Both the position numbers and the translations under genes were made by a program. DNA of 64,000 bases from Enterococcus mundtii (GTDB lineage Bacteria; Bacillota; Bacilli; Lactobacillales; Enterococcaceae): positions 83,077-147,076 of the forward strand of contig NZ_CP018062.1 in assembly GCF_002813755.1 (NCBI RefSeq), read 5' to 3'. Below, one piece after another: positions 43,281 through 52,904 of the stretch. The stretch's first letter is position 1. Each line of letters starts with the position of its first letter. The notes under the pieces are model-generated. The model did no database searches, was not told where the DNA came from, and saw nothing but the letters and a program-made list of their open reading frames with translations.

Positions 43281-43315
43281 GAGTCCTGAACGTGATTGTT
43301 CAGGACTCTTTTTTT
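43281..43315 (+). terminator. Terminator after relaxase
   Basis: Perfect stem GAGTCCTGAA / TTCAGGACTC with TTTTTTT. Confidence 0.85.
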
Positions 43316-43410
43316 CAATGAATTGTTTTCGCCAATTCACTGAGTGCTGTGTTTCAAGCGTATTATATCAAACTATTTTTTTAGTTGGAAGAGGAGGGAG
43401 GTGAATAAAA

Positions 43411-43605
43411 ATGGCCCAATTAATTACAGCTGTGATTGTTGATAAGAGTCGAGACAATCTAGTGTTTGTGAAAGAAGTCGAATCAGAAAGAACATTTATT
43501 GTCACAGACAAAGAAGCAAAAGCGTATCGACCAGGTGATCTCTTAATACTAGATCTCACTACCAAAAAATTTGTCGATGCTGCAGAAAATTATCCTTTTA
43601 TTTAA
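43411..43605 (+). CDS. Small hypothetical protein, 64 aa
   Basis: MAQLITAVIVDKSRDNLVFV..., predicted all-beta (SH3/OB-like). Excellent GGAGGGAGGTGAA ribosome binding site. Located between relaxase and the ArdC-like gene. Not recognised. Confidence 0.6.
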   Translation: MAQLITAVIVDKSRDNLVFVKEVESERTFIVTDKEAKAYRPGDLLILDLTTKKFVDAAENYPFI

Positions 43606-43623
43606 GAAAAGATGGTGAACAAA

Positions 43624-46401
43624 ATGGAACAATCTCAACAAGTAAATCCTGAAGTACAAGAACAACTAAAGAAATGGGAATCACTTTCACGTGAAGCACA
43701 AAATGAAATTATAGTGATCTTTTCTCAAAATCCTGTTAATTTCAGAATTGCTTTAATGAAATATGATTTAAAGGATACTGAAAATATTTTTACAGGATTG
43801 GGGACGCCTGTAGGGAAGGGTTGGGAAGAACGATACAAAGAGTTAGAAAAAGAAGTTAGCACCTTCAAAGCAACCCGTAGAGAATGGTTAGATCAATATG
43901 AAGATAGTGGGGTTATGTATATTCCAGAAAGTTTATGGGAGACAGCTGAAGAGTTAGGAATGATGGAAAACTACCCCAAAGTAGTTTCAACTAGCGAACT
44001 CACTGCACCAGTTTTGCCAGAAGAGGTAAAGGGAAAAAGTAGTCTCACTTTAAACGAAGAAGAAATCACTGGAAATAGTCGGCTTGCACAAGCACAAAGA
44101 AAGCTTATCCGATTAAGAAATGAGTATGTTACGACATTTGAAAGGCTGGCTGAACACCAGAAATTAACAAATGGTCAGCCAATGAATGATAAAAGAAACG
44201 GATCTAGCTGGTTTAGTCAAAGAGAAAAAATCGAAAATAAAATTAATCAATTGCAAGAAGAGATTCAAAAACAAGAAAATTATGTTGAGAAATTGACTAG
44301 ACAATCTGAGCTTAGAAAAATGGGATATAACAAATACGGTGGGCTAGATCTTACAATCGAGAATATTCCACGAATCAAAGAGGAGATCGAAAAATTTAGG
44401 AATGGAAAATCTCAATTTTCAGTAAAAACAATCGAAAAGTATCAAAAAAAATTAGTTGAATTGGAACAGTTGAAAGAAAAATCAGAGAAAGGAAAAGCCA
44501 ATATTTTGCCTGAAGCGCAGGCAATTATTGAAAGTGGCCGCGTTACTCAGTGGGAAAAAAATCCAACTATATATTTTGTTAAAGGGTATCGTAAAGTGGC
44601 ATTAGAGTTGAATGAACAAGGCGAATTTGAAGTATCAAAAAGATACCAACCAAAGACTGAAGAAGAAAAAAGAATTGTGAGTGAGTTACTTGAAAATAAG
44701 ATGGCCGAATATGGTGTTCAAAAGCAAGAACCCAATCATTATTATCGTGTAGAATTCAATGAAAATGATGGAACAATGCGGAACTATCAGGGTGAAATCG
44801 TGACACAATCACTTCTTGAACAAATCAAAGCGTTAGACACACACTATACAGGGAAAACAAGCTACCACAAATTTTATTTTGAAGAAGTAAAAGAAGGTGA
44901 AGTTGTTAATCAGTTACGACTAGACGTTGGAGACGGGTTACAATTGAATGCTGCTATTTATCAAAAGCTAGAGGAGTTATGTGACCAAACATTAGAAAAG
45001 AATACTGAAAAAGTAATAAAAAATGAAATAGGTAGCCACGATAAAAAGGTAGAGACAAAGAAACCAAGTTATCAAAAACGGTCAACAGAAGAGATTAAGC
45101 AAGAAGTCAAATCGCTTTCCCAACAGGCACTGGACGCGGTGAAAAAATATACCCATTCTCCTGAAGACGTCAAAGAACTCTTGAACTTTATGTCGCGTTT
45201 TCCAGAACGATCTTTTAGAAATCAGTTATTGATCGAGGAACAATTTCCAGGAGCAACGGCGTGTTTAGGTCGTGCCGCGTTGAAAAAAGAAGGCATTTAT
45301 ATCAAAAAAGGAGAACAAGGTAACAAGATCTTTGTCAGAAAAACGGTCAAAGGATTCTATGATAAAGGACGTGGCTTTGTTCGAGAAACAGAGGCTACAC
45401 CAGAAGATAAAAAACGAATCGAAAGTGGCCAAATCGAAGTGATCAAAAAACCTTACTACACGATTGAAAAAGTGTTTGATATCACACAAACACAGTTGAA
45501 ACCTGAAGACTATCCGAAAATCTTTCCGAACCGTGTGTTTGATTTTCAATTGGATAAAAAAGGACAATCAGAACTACAAGCTGGGATTCAAGCGGTAGCC
45601 AACACTATTGGTATACAAATTCGAGATATGACAGAGAGTGAAGTTTATCCAAGAGAATTAGGACAAGCACGTGGGGCGTATGTTCATAACGAATTTACTG
45701 GCCAAGAAGAAATTGTCATGAATACTAGAAATACACCGACGCAGCATTTAGCTACAAGTATTCACGAATTAGCGCATGCCAGAATGCACAAATTTTCAGA
45801 ATTAGACACTGCGACCAAAGAACTGCAGGCAGAAATGACCTCTTATATTGTTTGCAAGCACTTTGGAATGGACATGTCTGAAAAAGCAATTCCCTATATT
45901 GCAGCATGGACGAAGAATGGTCAGATTTTGGATGATAAAGAAGCAACGGAACGCGGGAAAATCATGAATGATGTCAGCCGTGTCGCGAATGAATTCATTC
46001 AAACCATTTCTAAGGAGATCAATCAGTACAGAGAAAGAGATCCTGAGATCCAACAAGCAGAAGTGAAGCAAGATCATAAAAATCCTGTAGAAATGGTAGA
46101 ACAAAAGAATGTTGTTCGTGTCGGTTCCCTTTGGATCGACAAGAAAGACGGCAAAGTTATGGAAGAAGATACCGGACGAACGCTATCCTTGAAAGAAGCT
46201 GCGTTTATTGAAGATCCGCAGCATAATCAAGTGATTTTGAAAGGAAAAAGTTATGGAAAAGAGATCCAGACTGCATTATCTTCAGAGGAATTTGCGCTAG
46301 GTAATCCATTTCATTTTTCGCAAGAAACAGTGTCAGAAATGGCGAAACGAAAAAATGAAATCTATCATGAGCAGCAAATGACACAAAAAGAACGAGTATA
46401 A
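43624..46401 (+). CDS. Large ArdC-like / zinc-metallopeptidase protein of the transfer region
   Basis: A 925-aa multidomain protein. A helical N-terminus and coiled coil (to ~residue 300) precede two small mobile-element domains (one around NHYYRVEFNENDGTMRNYQG). An ArdC-type ssDNA-binding domain (~495-610; RSFRNQLLIEEQFPGATACL) and a zinc-peptidase domain with SIHELAHARMH (HExxH) follow, then helical sequence. ArdC-type antirestriction proteins bind ssDNA and protect incoming plasmids; the peptidase target is unknown. GGTGA lies upstream of ATG 43624. Confidence 0.8.
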   Translation: MEQSQQVNPEVQEQLKKWESLSREAQNEIIVIFSQNPVNFRIALMKYDLKDTENIFTGLGTPVGKGWEERYKELEKEVSTFKATRREWLDQYEDSGVMYIPESLWETAEELGMMENYPKVVSTSELTAPVLPEEVKGKSSLTLNEEEITGNSRLAQAQRKLIRLRNEYVTTFERLAEHQKLTNGQPMNDKRNGSSWFSQREKIENKINQLQEEIQKQENYVEKLTRQSELRKMGYNKYGGLDLTIENIPRIKEEIEKFRNGKSQFSVKTIEKYQKKLVELEQLKEKSEKGKANILPEAQAIIESGRVTQWEKNPTIYFVKGYRKVALELNEQGEFEVSKRYQPKTEEEKRIVSELLENKMAEYGVQKQEPNHYYRVEFNENDGTMRNYQGEIVTQSLLEQIKALDTHYTGKTSYHKFYFEEVKEGEVVNQLRLDVGDGLQLNAAIYQKLEELCDQTLEKNTEKVIKNEIGSHDKKVETKKPSYQKRSTEEIKQEVKSLSQQALDAVKKYTHSPEDVKELLNFMSRFPERSFRNQLLIEEQFPGATACLGRAALKKEGIYIKKGEQGNKIFVRKTVKGFYDKGRGFVRETEATPEDKKRIESGQIEVIKKPYYTIEKVFDITQTQLKPEDYPKIFPNRVFDFQLDKKGQSELQAGIQAVANTIGIQIRDMTESEVYPRELGQARGAYVHNEFTGQEEIVMNTRNTPTQHLATSIHELAHARMHKFSELDTATKELQAEMTSYIVCKHFGMDMSEKAIPYIAAWTKNGQILDDKEATERGKIMNDVSRVANEFIQTISKEINQYRERDPEIQQAEVKQDHKNPVEMVEQKNVVRVGSLWIDKKDGKVMEEDTGRTLSLKEAAFIEDPQHNQVILKGKSYGKEIQTALSSEEFALGNPFHFSQETVSEMAKRKNEIYHEQQMTQKERV

Positions 46402-46411
46402 AACAAGCAAG

Positions 46412-46446
46412 AAAGACTATCTGAACAAGCAGATAGTCTTTTTTCT
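46412..46446 (+). terminator. Intra-operon terminator-like hairpin 4
   Basis: AAGACTATCTG / CAGATAGTCTT stem with TTTTT, followed within 12 nt by TTTGGAGG of the next gene. Confidence 0.75.
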
Positions 46447-46462
46447 TTTTGGAGGTTTAAAA

Positions 46463-47932
46463 ATGACAGAGAAGAAAATGAGTATTGTAGAACGATGTAA
46501 ACAAATCGATATCGTAGATTTTGCACGAAATAATGGAATGGCTGTGGTTAATAAAGGACGAGATTATCGGTTAGAAGATCATGATTCTTTTGTTTTTGAT
46601 CGACGAAAACAACGGTTTCACTGGAATAGTCAAAATATTCATGGAGATATTATTGAATTAACCAAATTATTCTTTATTGATAAGGAAATTCAAGATCCAA
46701 AAGAACAATTTAAAGCAGCAACGAACTTCATTTTAAAGAGTGAAAATAAAGTAGAACGAGTCGATAATCTCCATTTTGAAACAGAACAATATAAAGATCA
46801 CCCTAATGATTACCAACCACTTACAGAAAAAGGTAGAAGTTATCTAAAGGAAGAACGTAAATTACCAGGTTGGTTAATTGATTATGCGGAAAACGAAGGG
46901 TTGCTGGCCGAATTAAAGCCAAGAAATGAACGGCAAAATTTCTTGGTTCGAGACGATCGCTTAGATTATGCCGTTGCTTTTTTATGGAAAGACCCCCAGA
47001 CAAAAGAAACGGTTGGAGCAAGTTATCAAGGAACAAAGATAGACTTTGATCGATTTGGTGAAAGAGGAACGTATAAACATATTGATAAGAACTCAACAGC
47101 GAATCATGGATTCAATTTAAAAATTGGTGATCCGAAGCACTTAAAATTCTTTGAAAGCAGCATTGATATGCTCAGTTATGCAGCGTTAAATCGTGAGAAG
47201 TTGCAAGATACCTGGCTAGTTTCTATGGAAGGCTTAAAGCACAACGTAATAAGTCATTATTTTGGAGAAGCTGTTTCTGAACTGAGTCAGAAACAAGAGT
47301 TTCCAAAATCAATTGAAGTTTGTGTAGATAATGATCGAGCAGGGCATATTTTTTATGAAAAAGAACAAATGATGGGGGCAGTTAATCCGTTTACGAATGA
47401 AAGGGTTCGGTGTGAACGAGGCATTGCCAATGATTGGCAAGTACCTAAAGACTATCGAGAAATTTATGAAGAAGTTGCTAGAGAAGAGAAAGTGGCAGCT
47501 GAAGCGATTATGGCAATCCACAAGACGGAAAATAATTTAGAGCCAACCAATCAATTAGTATCCGCACATAATGTTAAATCAGCATTTGGAAAGAAATTGA
47601 CAGTCAACGAACAGGTAGAAACGATTGATTTAAAGAAAGCCTGTACTACAGTTGCCAAAGAATTAAAAGCTTGTGAGCGATCTGATGGTACGTATGATTT
47701 TGATCGTTTTTATAGTAAGAAAGCAGATATGAAAGATGTGAATGCGAGTATTCTTTTTTCTTATAAGGCGGAAGAGTACTATAAGGGCTATAAAAAACAT
47801 GAACATGAATTTGTATCTGAAGTAAAAAAAGACTGGAATGATCAATTGAAACATGAGATCCAGCAACAAGAAATCAGAAAACAAAAACGTGCCATGTTGT
47901 TTCAACAAAGCAGACAACAAGAAAGGGAGTGA
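46463..47932 (+). CDS. DUF3991/Toprim-domain protein (primase-like, PcfD/LtrC type)
   Basis: A 489-aa protein. The N-terminal ~100 residues have a primase-like DUF3991 pattern (IVDFARNNGMAVVNKGRDYR ... FHWNSQNIHGDIIELTKLF). A Toprim-like domain (~215-310) shows FFESSIDMLSYAAL and VCVDNDRAGHIF, with the DxD-type metal-binding acids. The C-terminus is helical and charged. Such proteins are common in Gram-positive transfer regions and may prime the transferred strand. TTTGGAGG precedes the ATG. Confidence 0.75.
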   Translation: MTEKKMSIVERCKQIDIVDFARNNGMAVVNKGRDYRLEDHDSFVFDRRKQRFHWNSQNIHGDIIELTKLFFIDKEIQDPKEQFKAATNFILKSENKVERVDNLHFETEQYKDHPNDYQPLTEKGRSYLKEERKLPGWLIDYAENEGLLAELKPRNERQNFLVRDDRLDYAVAFLWKDPQTKETVGASYQGTKIDFDRFGERGTYKHIDKNSTANHGFNLKIGDPKHLKFFESSIDMLSYAALNREKLQDTWLVSMEGLKHNVISHYFGEAVSELSQKQEFPKSIEVCVDNDRAGHIFYEKEQMMGAVNPFTNERVRCERGIANDWQVPKDYREIYEEVAREEKVAAEAIMAIHKTENNLEPTNQLVSAHNVKSAFGKKLTVNEQVETIDLKKACTTVAKELKACERSDGTYDFDRFYSKKADMKDVNASILFSYKAEEYYKGYKKHEHEFVSEVKKDWNDQLKHEIQQQEIRKQKRAMLFQQSRQQERE

Positions 47933-47942
47933 AGTAAGCACG

Positions 47943-50147
47943 ATGAAAACCGTCATTTTAGCAGAAAAACCGTCACAAGCGAAGGCTTACGCAGAAAGCT
48001 TTTCTAAAGCCACTCGAAAAGACGGTTATTTTGAAATTCAAGATCAATTATTTTCAGGAGAAATTGTAATCACTTATGGCTTTGGTCATTTAGTCGAGTT
48101 AGATTCTCCTGATATGTATGATGAGAAATGGAAACAATGGTCACTAGAACATTTGCCTATTTTCCCTACACATTATCGCTATCATGTTCCTAAAGATAAG
48201 AAAAAGCAATTTAACGTAGTGAAGCAGCAACTTCAATCGGCCGATACCGTTGTTATTGGGACAGATAGCGATCGTGAAGGTGAATTGATTGCTTGGTCGA
48301 TCATTCAACAAGCAGGTGCAGACCAGGGAAAAACCTATAAAAGACTTTGGATCAATTCATTAGAAAAAGAAGCGATTTATCAGGGATTCCAGCAGTTACG
48401 AGACGCTGGAGAGACCTATCCAAAATTTGAGGAAGCTCAAGCACGTCAGATCGCCGATTGGTTGATCGGTATGAACGGTAGTCCACTATATAGTTTACTC
48501 TTACAGCAAAAAGGCATACCAGGGAGTTTCTCCTTAGGCAGAGTTCAGACTCCAACGCTTTATATGATTTATCAGTTGCAGGAAAAGATTAGAAACTTCA
48601 AGAAAGAACCCTATTTTGAAGGGAAAGCCCAAGTAACCGCTCAAAATGGCACATTTGATGCGAAGCTTGATCCCAACGAAACCCAAGTGACGCAAGAAAC
48701 ATTTGAAGCGTATTTAAAAGAAAAAGGTGTTCAAGTAGGAAAACAGCCAGGCACGATCCTTCAAGTCGAAACAGAGAAAAAAAGTGCAGCTAGCCCACGT
48801 CTTTTTTCTTTATCGAGCCTTCAGTCTAAAATGAATCAACTCATGAAAGCTAGTGCCAAAGATACATTGGAAGCCATGCAAGGGTTATATGAAGGAAAGT
48901 ATCTAAGCTATCCGCGAACGGATACCCCTTATATTACAGAAGGGGAATATGCGTATTTGTTGGATCATTTAGACGATTACAAGAAATTTTTAAAGGCTGA
49001 AGCAATTCCGACTCCTACTCATACACCGAATAGTCGGTATGTGAATAATAAGAAAGTCCAGGAACATTACGCGATCATTCCTACAAAAACAGTCATGTCA
49101 GCAGCGGCTTTTGAACAACTAAGTCCGCTGCAGCAGGCCATTTATGAACAAGTTTTAAAAACAACGGTGGCCATGTTTGCGGAAAAATATACCTATGAAG
49201 AAACAACGATCTTGACGCAAGTCCAGCAGCTTCAGCTAAAGGCAGTCGGAAAAGTACCAGTAGATCTAGGTTGGAAAAAGCTGTTTGGCAAAGAGAGTGA
49301 CAGAAAAGAGAAAGAAGAAGAAGCGCTACTTCCTAAAGTGACAAAAGGAGAAACGGTCACGGTGGATCTACAAGTCCAGGAAAAAGAAACAAAACCACCA
49401 CAACCTTTTACGGAAGGTACGTTGATCACTGCGATGAAAACAGCTGGGAAAACTGTGGATAGTGAAGAAGCACAATCCATATTGAAAGAAGTCGAAGGAA
49501 TCGGTACAGAAGCGACACGTGCGAATATTATTGAAACTTTGAAACAAAAGGAATACATCAAGGTAGAGAAAAATAAGCTTGTGGTGACGAATAAAGGGAT
49601 TTTACTTTGCCAAGCCGTGGAAAAAGAGCCGCTGCTAACAAGTGCCGAAATGACCGCCAAATGGGAAAGCTATCTTACAAAGATTGGTGAGCAAAAAGGG
49701 ACACAAGAAACTTTCTTAGCTAATATCCAAAAATTTGTCTCTCACTTGTTGGAAGTCGTCCCAGGACAAATCCAAGCCACTGATTTTGGAGCAACGTTAC
49801 AAGAGGTGAAAGCAGCCACTGAAAAGCAAGAAGCGGCGCGTCATTTAGGATCTTGTCCAAAGTGCCAGGAAAAAGAGGTCATACTTTATCAGAAGGTGGC
49901 GGCTTGCACGTCTGAAGCCTGTGATTTTAAATTGTGGGTAACGATTGCCAAAAAGAAACTCACAGCGACACAACTGAAAGAGATCATTCAGAACGGCCGA
50001 ACAAGCCAACCAGTCAGAGGACTAAAAGGTCAGAAAGGTTCGTTTGAAGCAACGATCGTTTTAAAAGAAGACTTCACAACAGACTTTGAGTTTTCTGAAA
50101 AGAAAAAATCGAACTATAAGAAAAGAACACGCCGCACTACAAAATAA
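47943..50147 (+). CDS. topB: Type IA DNA topoisomerase III (TopB-like)
   Basis: A 734-aa protein. Toprim MKTVILAEKPSQAKAYAES with VVIGTDSDREGELIAW; catalytic Tyr in YPRTDTPYI (~residue 325); SLGRVQTPTL and GIGTEATRANIIETL motifs; C-terminal zinc-ribbon-like CPKCQEK...C...C. It is the usual length for plasmid TopB of pCF10/Inc18 transfer regions, where it may decatenate or relax single-stranded regions. ATG 47943 follows GAAAGGGAGTGAAG; the longer in-frame extension lies inside the previous gene. Confidence 0.93.
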   Translation: MKTVILAEKPSQAKAYAESFSKATRKDGYFEIQDQLFSGEIVITYGFGHLVELDSPDMYDEKWKQWSLEHLPIFPTHYRYHVPKDKKKQFNVVKQQLQSADTVVIGTDSDREGELIAWSIIQQAGADQGKTYKRLWINSLEKEAIYQGFQQLRDAGETYPKFEEAQARQIADWLIGMNGSPLYSLLLQQKGIPGSFSLGRVQTPTLYMIYQLQEKIRNFKKEPYFEGKAQVTAQNGTFDAKLDPNETQVTQETFEAYLKEKGVQVGKQPGTILQVETEKKSAASPRLFSLSSLQSKMNQLMKASAKDTLEAMQGLYEGKYLSYPRTDTPYITEGEYAYLLDHLDDYKKFLKAEAIPTPTHTPNSRYVNNKKVQEHYAIIPTKTVMSAAAFEQLSPLQQAIYEQVLKTTVAMFAEKYTYEETTILTQVQQLQLKAVGKVPVDLGWKKLFGKESDRKEKEEEALLPKVTKGETVTVDLQVQEKETKPPQPFTEGTLITAMKTAGKTVDSEEAQSILKEVEGIGTEATRANIIETLKQKEYIKVEKNKLVVTNKGILLCQAVEKEPLLTSAEMTAKWESYLTKIGEQKGTQETFLANIQKFVSHLLEVVPGQIQATDFGATLQEVKAATEKQEAARHLGSCPKCQEKEVILYQKVAACTSEACDFKLWVTIAKKKLTATQLKEIIQNGRTSQPVRGLKGQKGSFEATIVLKEDFTTDFEFSEKKKSNYKKRTRRTTK

Positions 50148-50162
50148 TGGAGGAGTTACCTT

Positions 50163-50312
50163 ATGCGAAATACAACACACAAACAACAAGAAATCGAAAA
50201 TCAAAAAGCAAAAATTCGTTCAGAACAAGAGAAATTACGTGCCAATAAAAGAAGACTGCAACAATTAAAGAATCAGCAGCGGATTCAAAAAGAAATCGAA
50301 TTAGATCGATAA
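50163..50312 (+). CDS. Small coiled-coil protein, 49 aa
   Basis: MRNTTHKQQEIENQKAKIRS..., entirely helical and basic (many Lys/Arg/Gln). ATGGAGGAG ribosome binding site 16 nt after topB stop. Possibly nucleic-acid binding. Family not recognised. Confidence 0.6.
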   Translation: MRNTTHKQQEIENQKAKIRSEQEKLRANKRRLQQLKNQQRIQKEIELDR

Positions 50313-50326
50313 AATCTTCCTGACTA

Positions 50327-50380
50327 TTGTATACGAATAGACTTATGTTATACTGTATTTATAAGTTTATTCGTATACAA
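50327..50380. promoter_or_regulatory. AbiE operator/promoter with 20-bp inverted repeat
   Basis: Arms TTGTATACGAATAGACTTAT (50327-50346) and ATAAGTTTATTCGTATACAA (50361-50380) match with one mismatch. The interval contains GTTATACTG, a likely -10. The arms directly abut the AbiEi ribosome binding site. AbiEi-type antitoxins are known to autorepress by binding inverted repeats in the promoter. Confidence 0.75.
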
Positions 50381-50392
50381 AGGAGGGAGAAA

Positions 50393-50989
50393 ATGACAAA
50401 AGCAATGGTATACAAGCTGCTAGAAGAATTTAATGGAACTTTGGCTTTGAAGGATGCCAAAAAAGCGGGCATTTCTCCTGTAACGATCAAACGTATGGTA
50501 GATCGAGGGGAGCTGGATCGAGAGTATCCAGGTTTTTTCACTTTACCTGGCCAATTTCCTGATGAATTGTTTATGGCGCAAAAGAAATATGAGCGCGGCA
50601 TTATTTCACATATTACCGCGTTAGATTTGTATGATTTAACAGATATGATTCCTAGACAGATCGATTTGACTGTTCCTTACGGTTATCACGTTTCTGGAAA
50701 AGGATTGAAGGAATTCGCAGTTGAGTTACACTATACAAAAACAGAATGGTATGAACTAGGTAAGGTTGAAATAAAAAGTCGCTATGGGAATCCTGTTATA
50801 GCCTATGATCAAGAAAGAACCTTGTGTGACATTTGGAATCCCTGGTATAACGTTGAGGATGAAATCAAAGTAAAAGCAATCAAAAACTACATGGAATCGA
50901 ATAGAAAAAATCTTAGAAAATTGAATGAGTATCGAAGAATTTTGCCAACAGACAAAACGATGCGCTCTTATATTATGGCTTTAAATTAA
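50393..50989 (+). CDS. abiEi: AbiEi-type antitoxin / transcriptional regulator
   Basis: A 198-aa protein. An N-terminal winged-HTH (LLEEFNGTLALKDAKKAGIS-PVTIKRMVDRGELDR) is followed by the AbiEi C-terminal antitoxin domain (PGFFTLPGQFPDELFMAQKK, DLYDLTDMIPRQIDLTVP, and YDQERTLCDIWN). AbiEi represses the operon and counters AbiEii (type IV toxin-antitoxin, phage abortive infection). AAAGGAGGGAG precedes ATG 50393; the inverted-repeat operator lies just upstream. Confidence 0.88.
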   Translation: MTKAMVYKLLEEFNGTLALKDAKKAGISPVTIKRMVDRGELDREYPGFFTLPGQFPDELFMAQKKYERGIISHITALDLYDLTDMIPRQIDLTVPYGYHVSGKGLKEFAVELHYTKTEWYELGKVEIKSRYGNPVIAYDQERTLCDIWNPWYNVEDEIKVKAIKNYMESNRKNLRKLNEYRRILPTDKTMRSYIMALN

Positions 50990-51001
50990 AGGAGAAGAAA
51001 C

Positions 51002-51901
51002 ATGACACCTACGCAGTTAAAAGCAAAAGTGAAGAATATTTCGAGAGAAAAAGAAGTTGATCCGCAGCTCGTTTTAAGACATTTTATGATGGAAAAATTC
51101 TTGGAAAAAATCTCAGAATCTCCTTATCGTGAAAATTTTGTTTTAAAAGGCGGCTTCCTAATTGGATCAAAGTATGGCATTGAAAATCGAACAACCAAAG
51201 ACATTGATACGACTTTACGAGAAATGAAAGTGACAAAAGAGACATTAACAAAAGTTTTAAACGATATTTTCTCCACACCGACGAAAGAAGGAATTCAATT
51301 TGAGATCCAAAGAATAAAAGAAACGAAAGAAGCCGATTATTATCCTGGTTTTAGCTTACGTGTGCTGGCACATTTAGAGAATATGCGGCCAGATTTTAAG
51401 GTAGATGTAACTACAGGTGATTCGATCTATCCAGCAACGATCACTCACAGTCATAAATTGATGTTTGAAGATCGAACAATTCCTTTGGAATCTTATCCTA
51501 CAGAACAAATTATTGCCGAAAAATTAAGTGCAACCTTTGATTTTTTAACTGACAATTCGAGAGGAAAAGATTTTTATGATCTCTATACTATTCCTAAAAT
51601 GGAGAAGATCGATGAGAAGACCTTGAAAGACAGTGTGAGAAATACATTCACACGTCGAGGAAAAACTGATCCGTTAAAGACTTACTATAAAAAAGATATG
51701 GATGTACTGAAAAATAGTAATGAGCTAAAAGATACTTGGAAGAAATATCAAAAAAGTAATCCTTATGCTGCATCGATCACGTACGAAGAGACAATGAATT
51801 CGATTAGCAATTTGATGGAAAAAGTGATTCACGTCGAAGAAAAAGAACGAAACCTAGCTTATCAAAGACACCAACAGATGAATCGAGAAATGGAGAGATA
51901 A
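51002..51901 (+). CDS. abiEii: AbiEii-type nucleotidyltransferase toxin
   Basis: A 299-aa DUF1814 nucleotidyltransferase. [20 protein letters not shown] with KDIDTTL gives the GG...S and DxD-like motifs, followed by later conserved [14 protein letters not shown] and RGKDFYDLY. AbiEii-family toxins transfer nucleotides to tRNA and stop growth on phage infection. AAAGGAGAAG precedes the ATG, 12 nt after abiEi. All family motifs appear intact. Confidence 0.88.
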   Translation: MTPTQLKAKVKNISREKEVDPQLVLRHFMMEKFLEKISESPYRENFVLKGGFLIGSKYGIENRTTKDIDTTLREMKVTKETLTKVLNDIFSTPTKEGIQFEIQRIKETKEADYYPGFSLRVLAHLENMRPDFKVDVTTGDSIYPATITHSHKLMFEDRTIPLESYPTEQIIAEKLSATFDFLTDNSRGKDFYDLYTIPKMEKIDEKTLKDSVRNTFTRRGKTDPLKTYYKKDMDVLKNSNELKDTWKKYQKSNPYAASITYEETMNSISNLMEKVIHVEEKERNLAYQRHQQMNREMER

Positions 51902-51903
51902 AA

Positions 51904-52368
51904 ATGATCAATAATGTAACTTTAGTAGGACGGTTAACTAAAGATCCTGATTTACGGTATACAGCTAGTGGTACAGCAGTAGCCACTTTTACTTTAGCCG
52001 TTAACCGTAATTTTACCAATCAAAGTGGCAATCGAGAAGCCGATTTTATCAATTGTGTGATTTGGCGTAAACCAGCGGAAACGATGGCTACATTAGCTAA
52101 AAAAGGTAGCCTGATTGGTATTGTTGGCCGAATTCAAACTCGAACCTATGACAATCAGCAAGGACAGCGCGTATATGTGACAGAAGTTGTGGCCGATAAT
52201 TTTCAGTTGTTAGAAAGTAAAACAGCCACTGAAAATCGTGCCAAGTATAATCCAGAGCAAGATAGTTCAAGAACGACTCACTTTGAGAAACAGGATGATA
52301 CTAATCAAGTAGAGGATCCTTTTGATAGTCGGTTGATTGATATCAGCGATGACGAGTTACCATTTTAA
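51904..52368 (+). CDS. ssb: Single-stranded DNA-binding protein
   Basis: A 154-aa OB-fold [72 protein letters not shown]. It ends with the acidic tip ISDDELPF that recruits partner proteins. It covers ssDNA during plasmid replication and transfer. It follows abiEii by only 2 nt, so is probably co-transcribed with the AbiE operon. Confidence 0.95.
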   Translation: MINNVTLVGRLTKDPDLRYTASGTAVATFTLAVNRNFTNQSGNREADFINCVIWRKPAETMATLAKKGSLIGIVGRIQTRTYDNQQGQRVYVTEVVADNFQLLESKTATENRAKYNPEQDSSRTTHFEKQDDTNQVEDPFDSRLIDISDDELPF

Positions 52369-52433
52369 TTAATTGGAAATTACAATCTCCTATTACTATA
52401 ATTATATTGCAAAGAAATAATTCTTTATATCAT

Positions 52434-52470
52434 AAAACCCCATCGGTCTGTATGCTGATGGGGTTTTAAG
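52434..52470. terminator. Bidirectional terminator between ssb and the peptide cluster
   Basis: AAAACCCCATC / GATGGGGTTTT stem, with T-runs on one side and A-runs on the other, lies between convergent genes. Confidence 0.85.
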
Positions 52471-52495
52471 TTTCTATATTATATACATGTATTCC

Positions 52496-52891
52496 TTATT
52501 TAACGGAATATTTTTGTATATTGAAAATCAAATAAAGAACGTATACGATATGTCCACCTATTAATAAACAGGTAGCCAATAATGAAGATATTGTAGAAAC
52601 CATAAGTGTAAGAAGTAACACTAGCATTAGAAAACTGAAGTATATCGCTAATTTTTCTTGTATTATGGGAAGTAATTTCATTATTTGAAGTTTATTGATT
52701 ATATTATTCCAAAAAATACTGCCAACTATATCTATAACTGCAAACATTAGAAACATAATATATTTGTTGCTAAAAGCTGTAGGTACAGCAAATTTGTTTA
52801 TATGGGAAACTATATTTTGTGGGAGAACTAATAATGAAATTAAAAAAAACAACAATGTAAGGCAAACTAAAACAAAACTTTTCTTGTTCAT
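52496..52891 (-). CDS. Small polytopic membrane protein of the radical-SAM cluster (immunity candidate)
   Basis: A 131-aa protein with four predicted transmembrane helices (e.g. FVLVCLTLLFFLISLLVLP, YIMFLMFAVIDIVGSIFW). ATG 52891 follows AAAGGAG. It lies 14 nt downstream of the radical SAM gene on the same strand. Small multi-helix proteins at the end of bacteriocin or RiPP operons often give self-immunity; that is an inference from context only. Confidence 0.6.
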   Translation of the reverse strand: MNKKSFVLVCLTLLFFLISLLVLPQNIVSHINKFAVPTAFSNKYIMFLMFAVIDIVGSIFWNNIINKLQIMKLLPIIQEKLAIYFSFLMLVLLLTLMVSTISSLLATCLLIGGHIVYVLYLIFNIQKYSVK

Positions 52892-52904
52892 AGGATGAAC
52901 TCCT

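Noticed and set aside
49232..49660. 142-codon minus-strand ORF in topB
   Set aside because: Shadow of the topoisomerase frame, Ser/Phe-rich low-complexity product.
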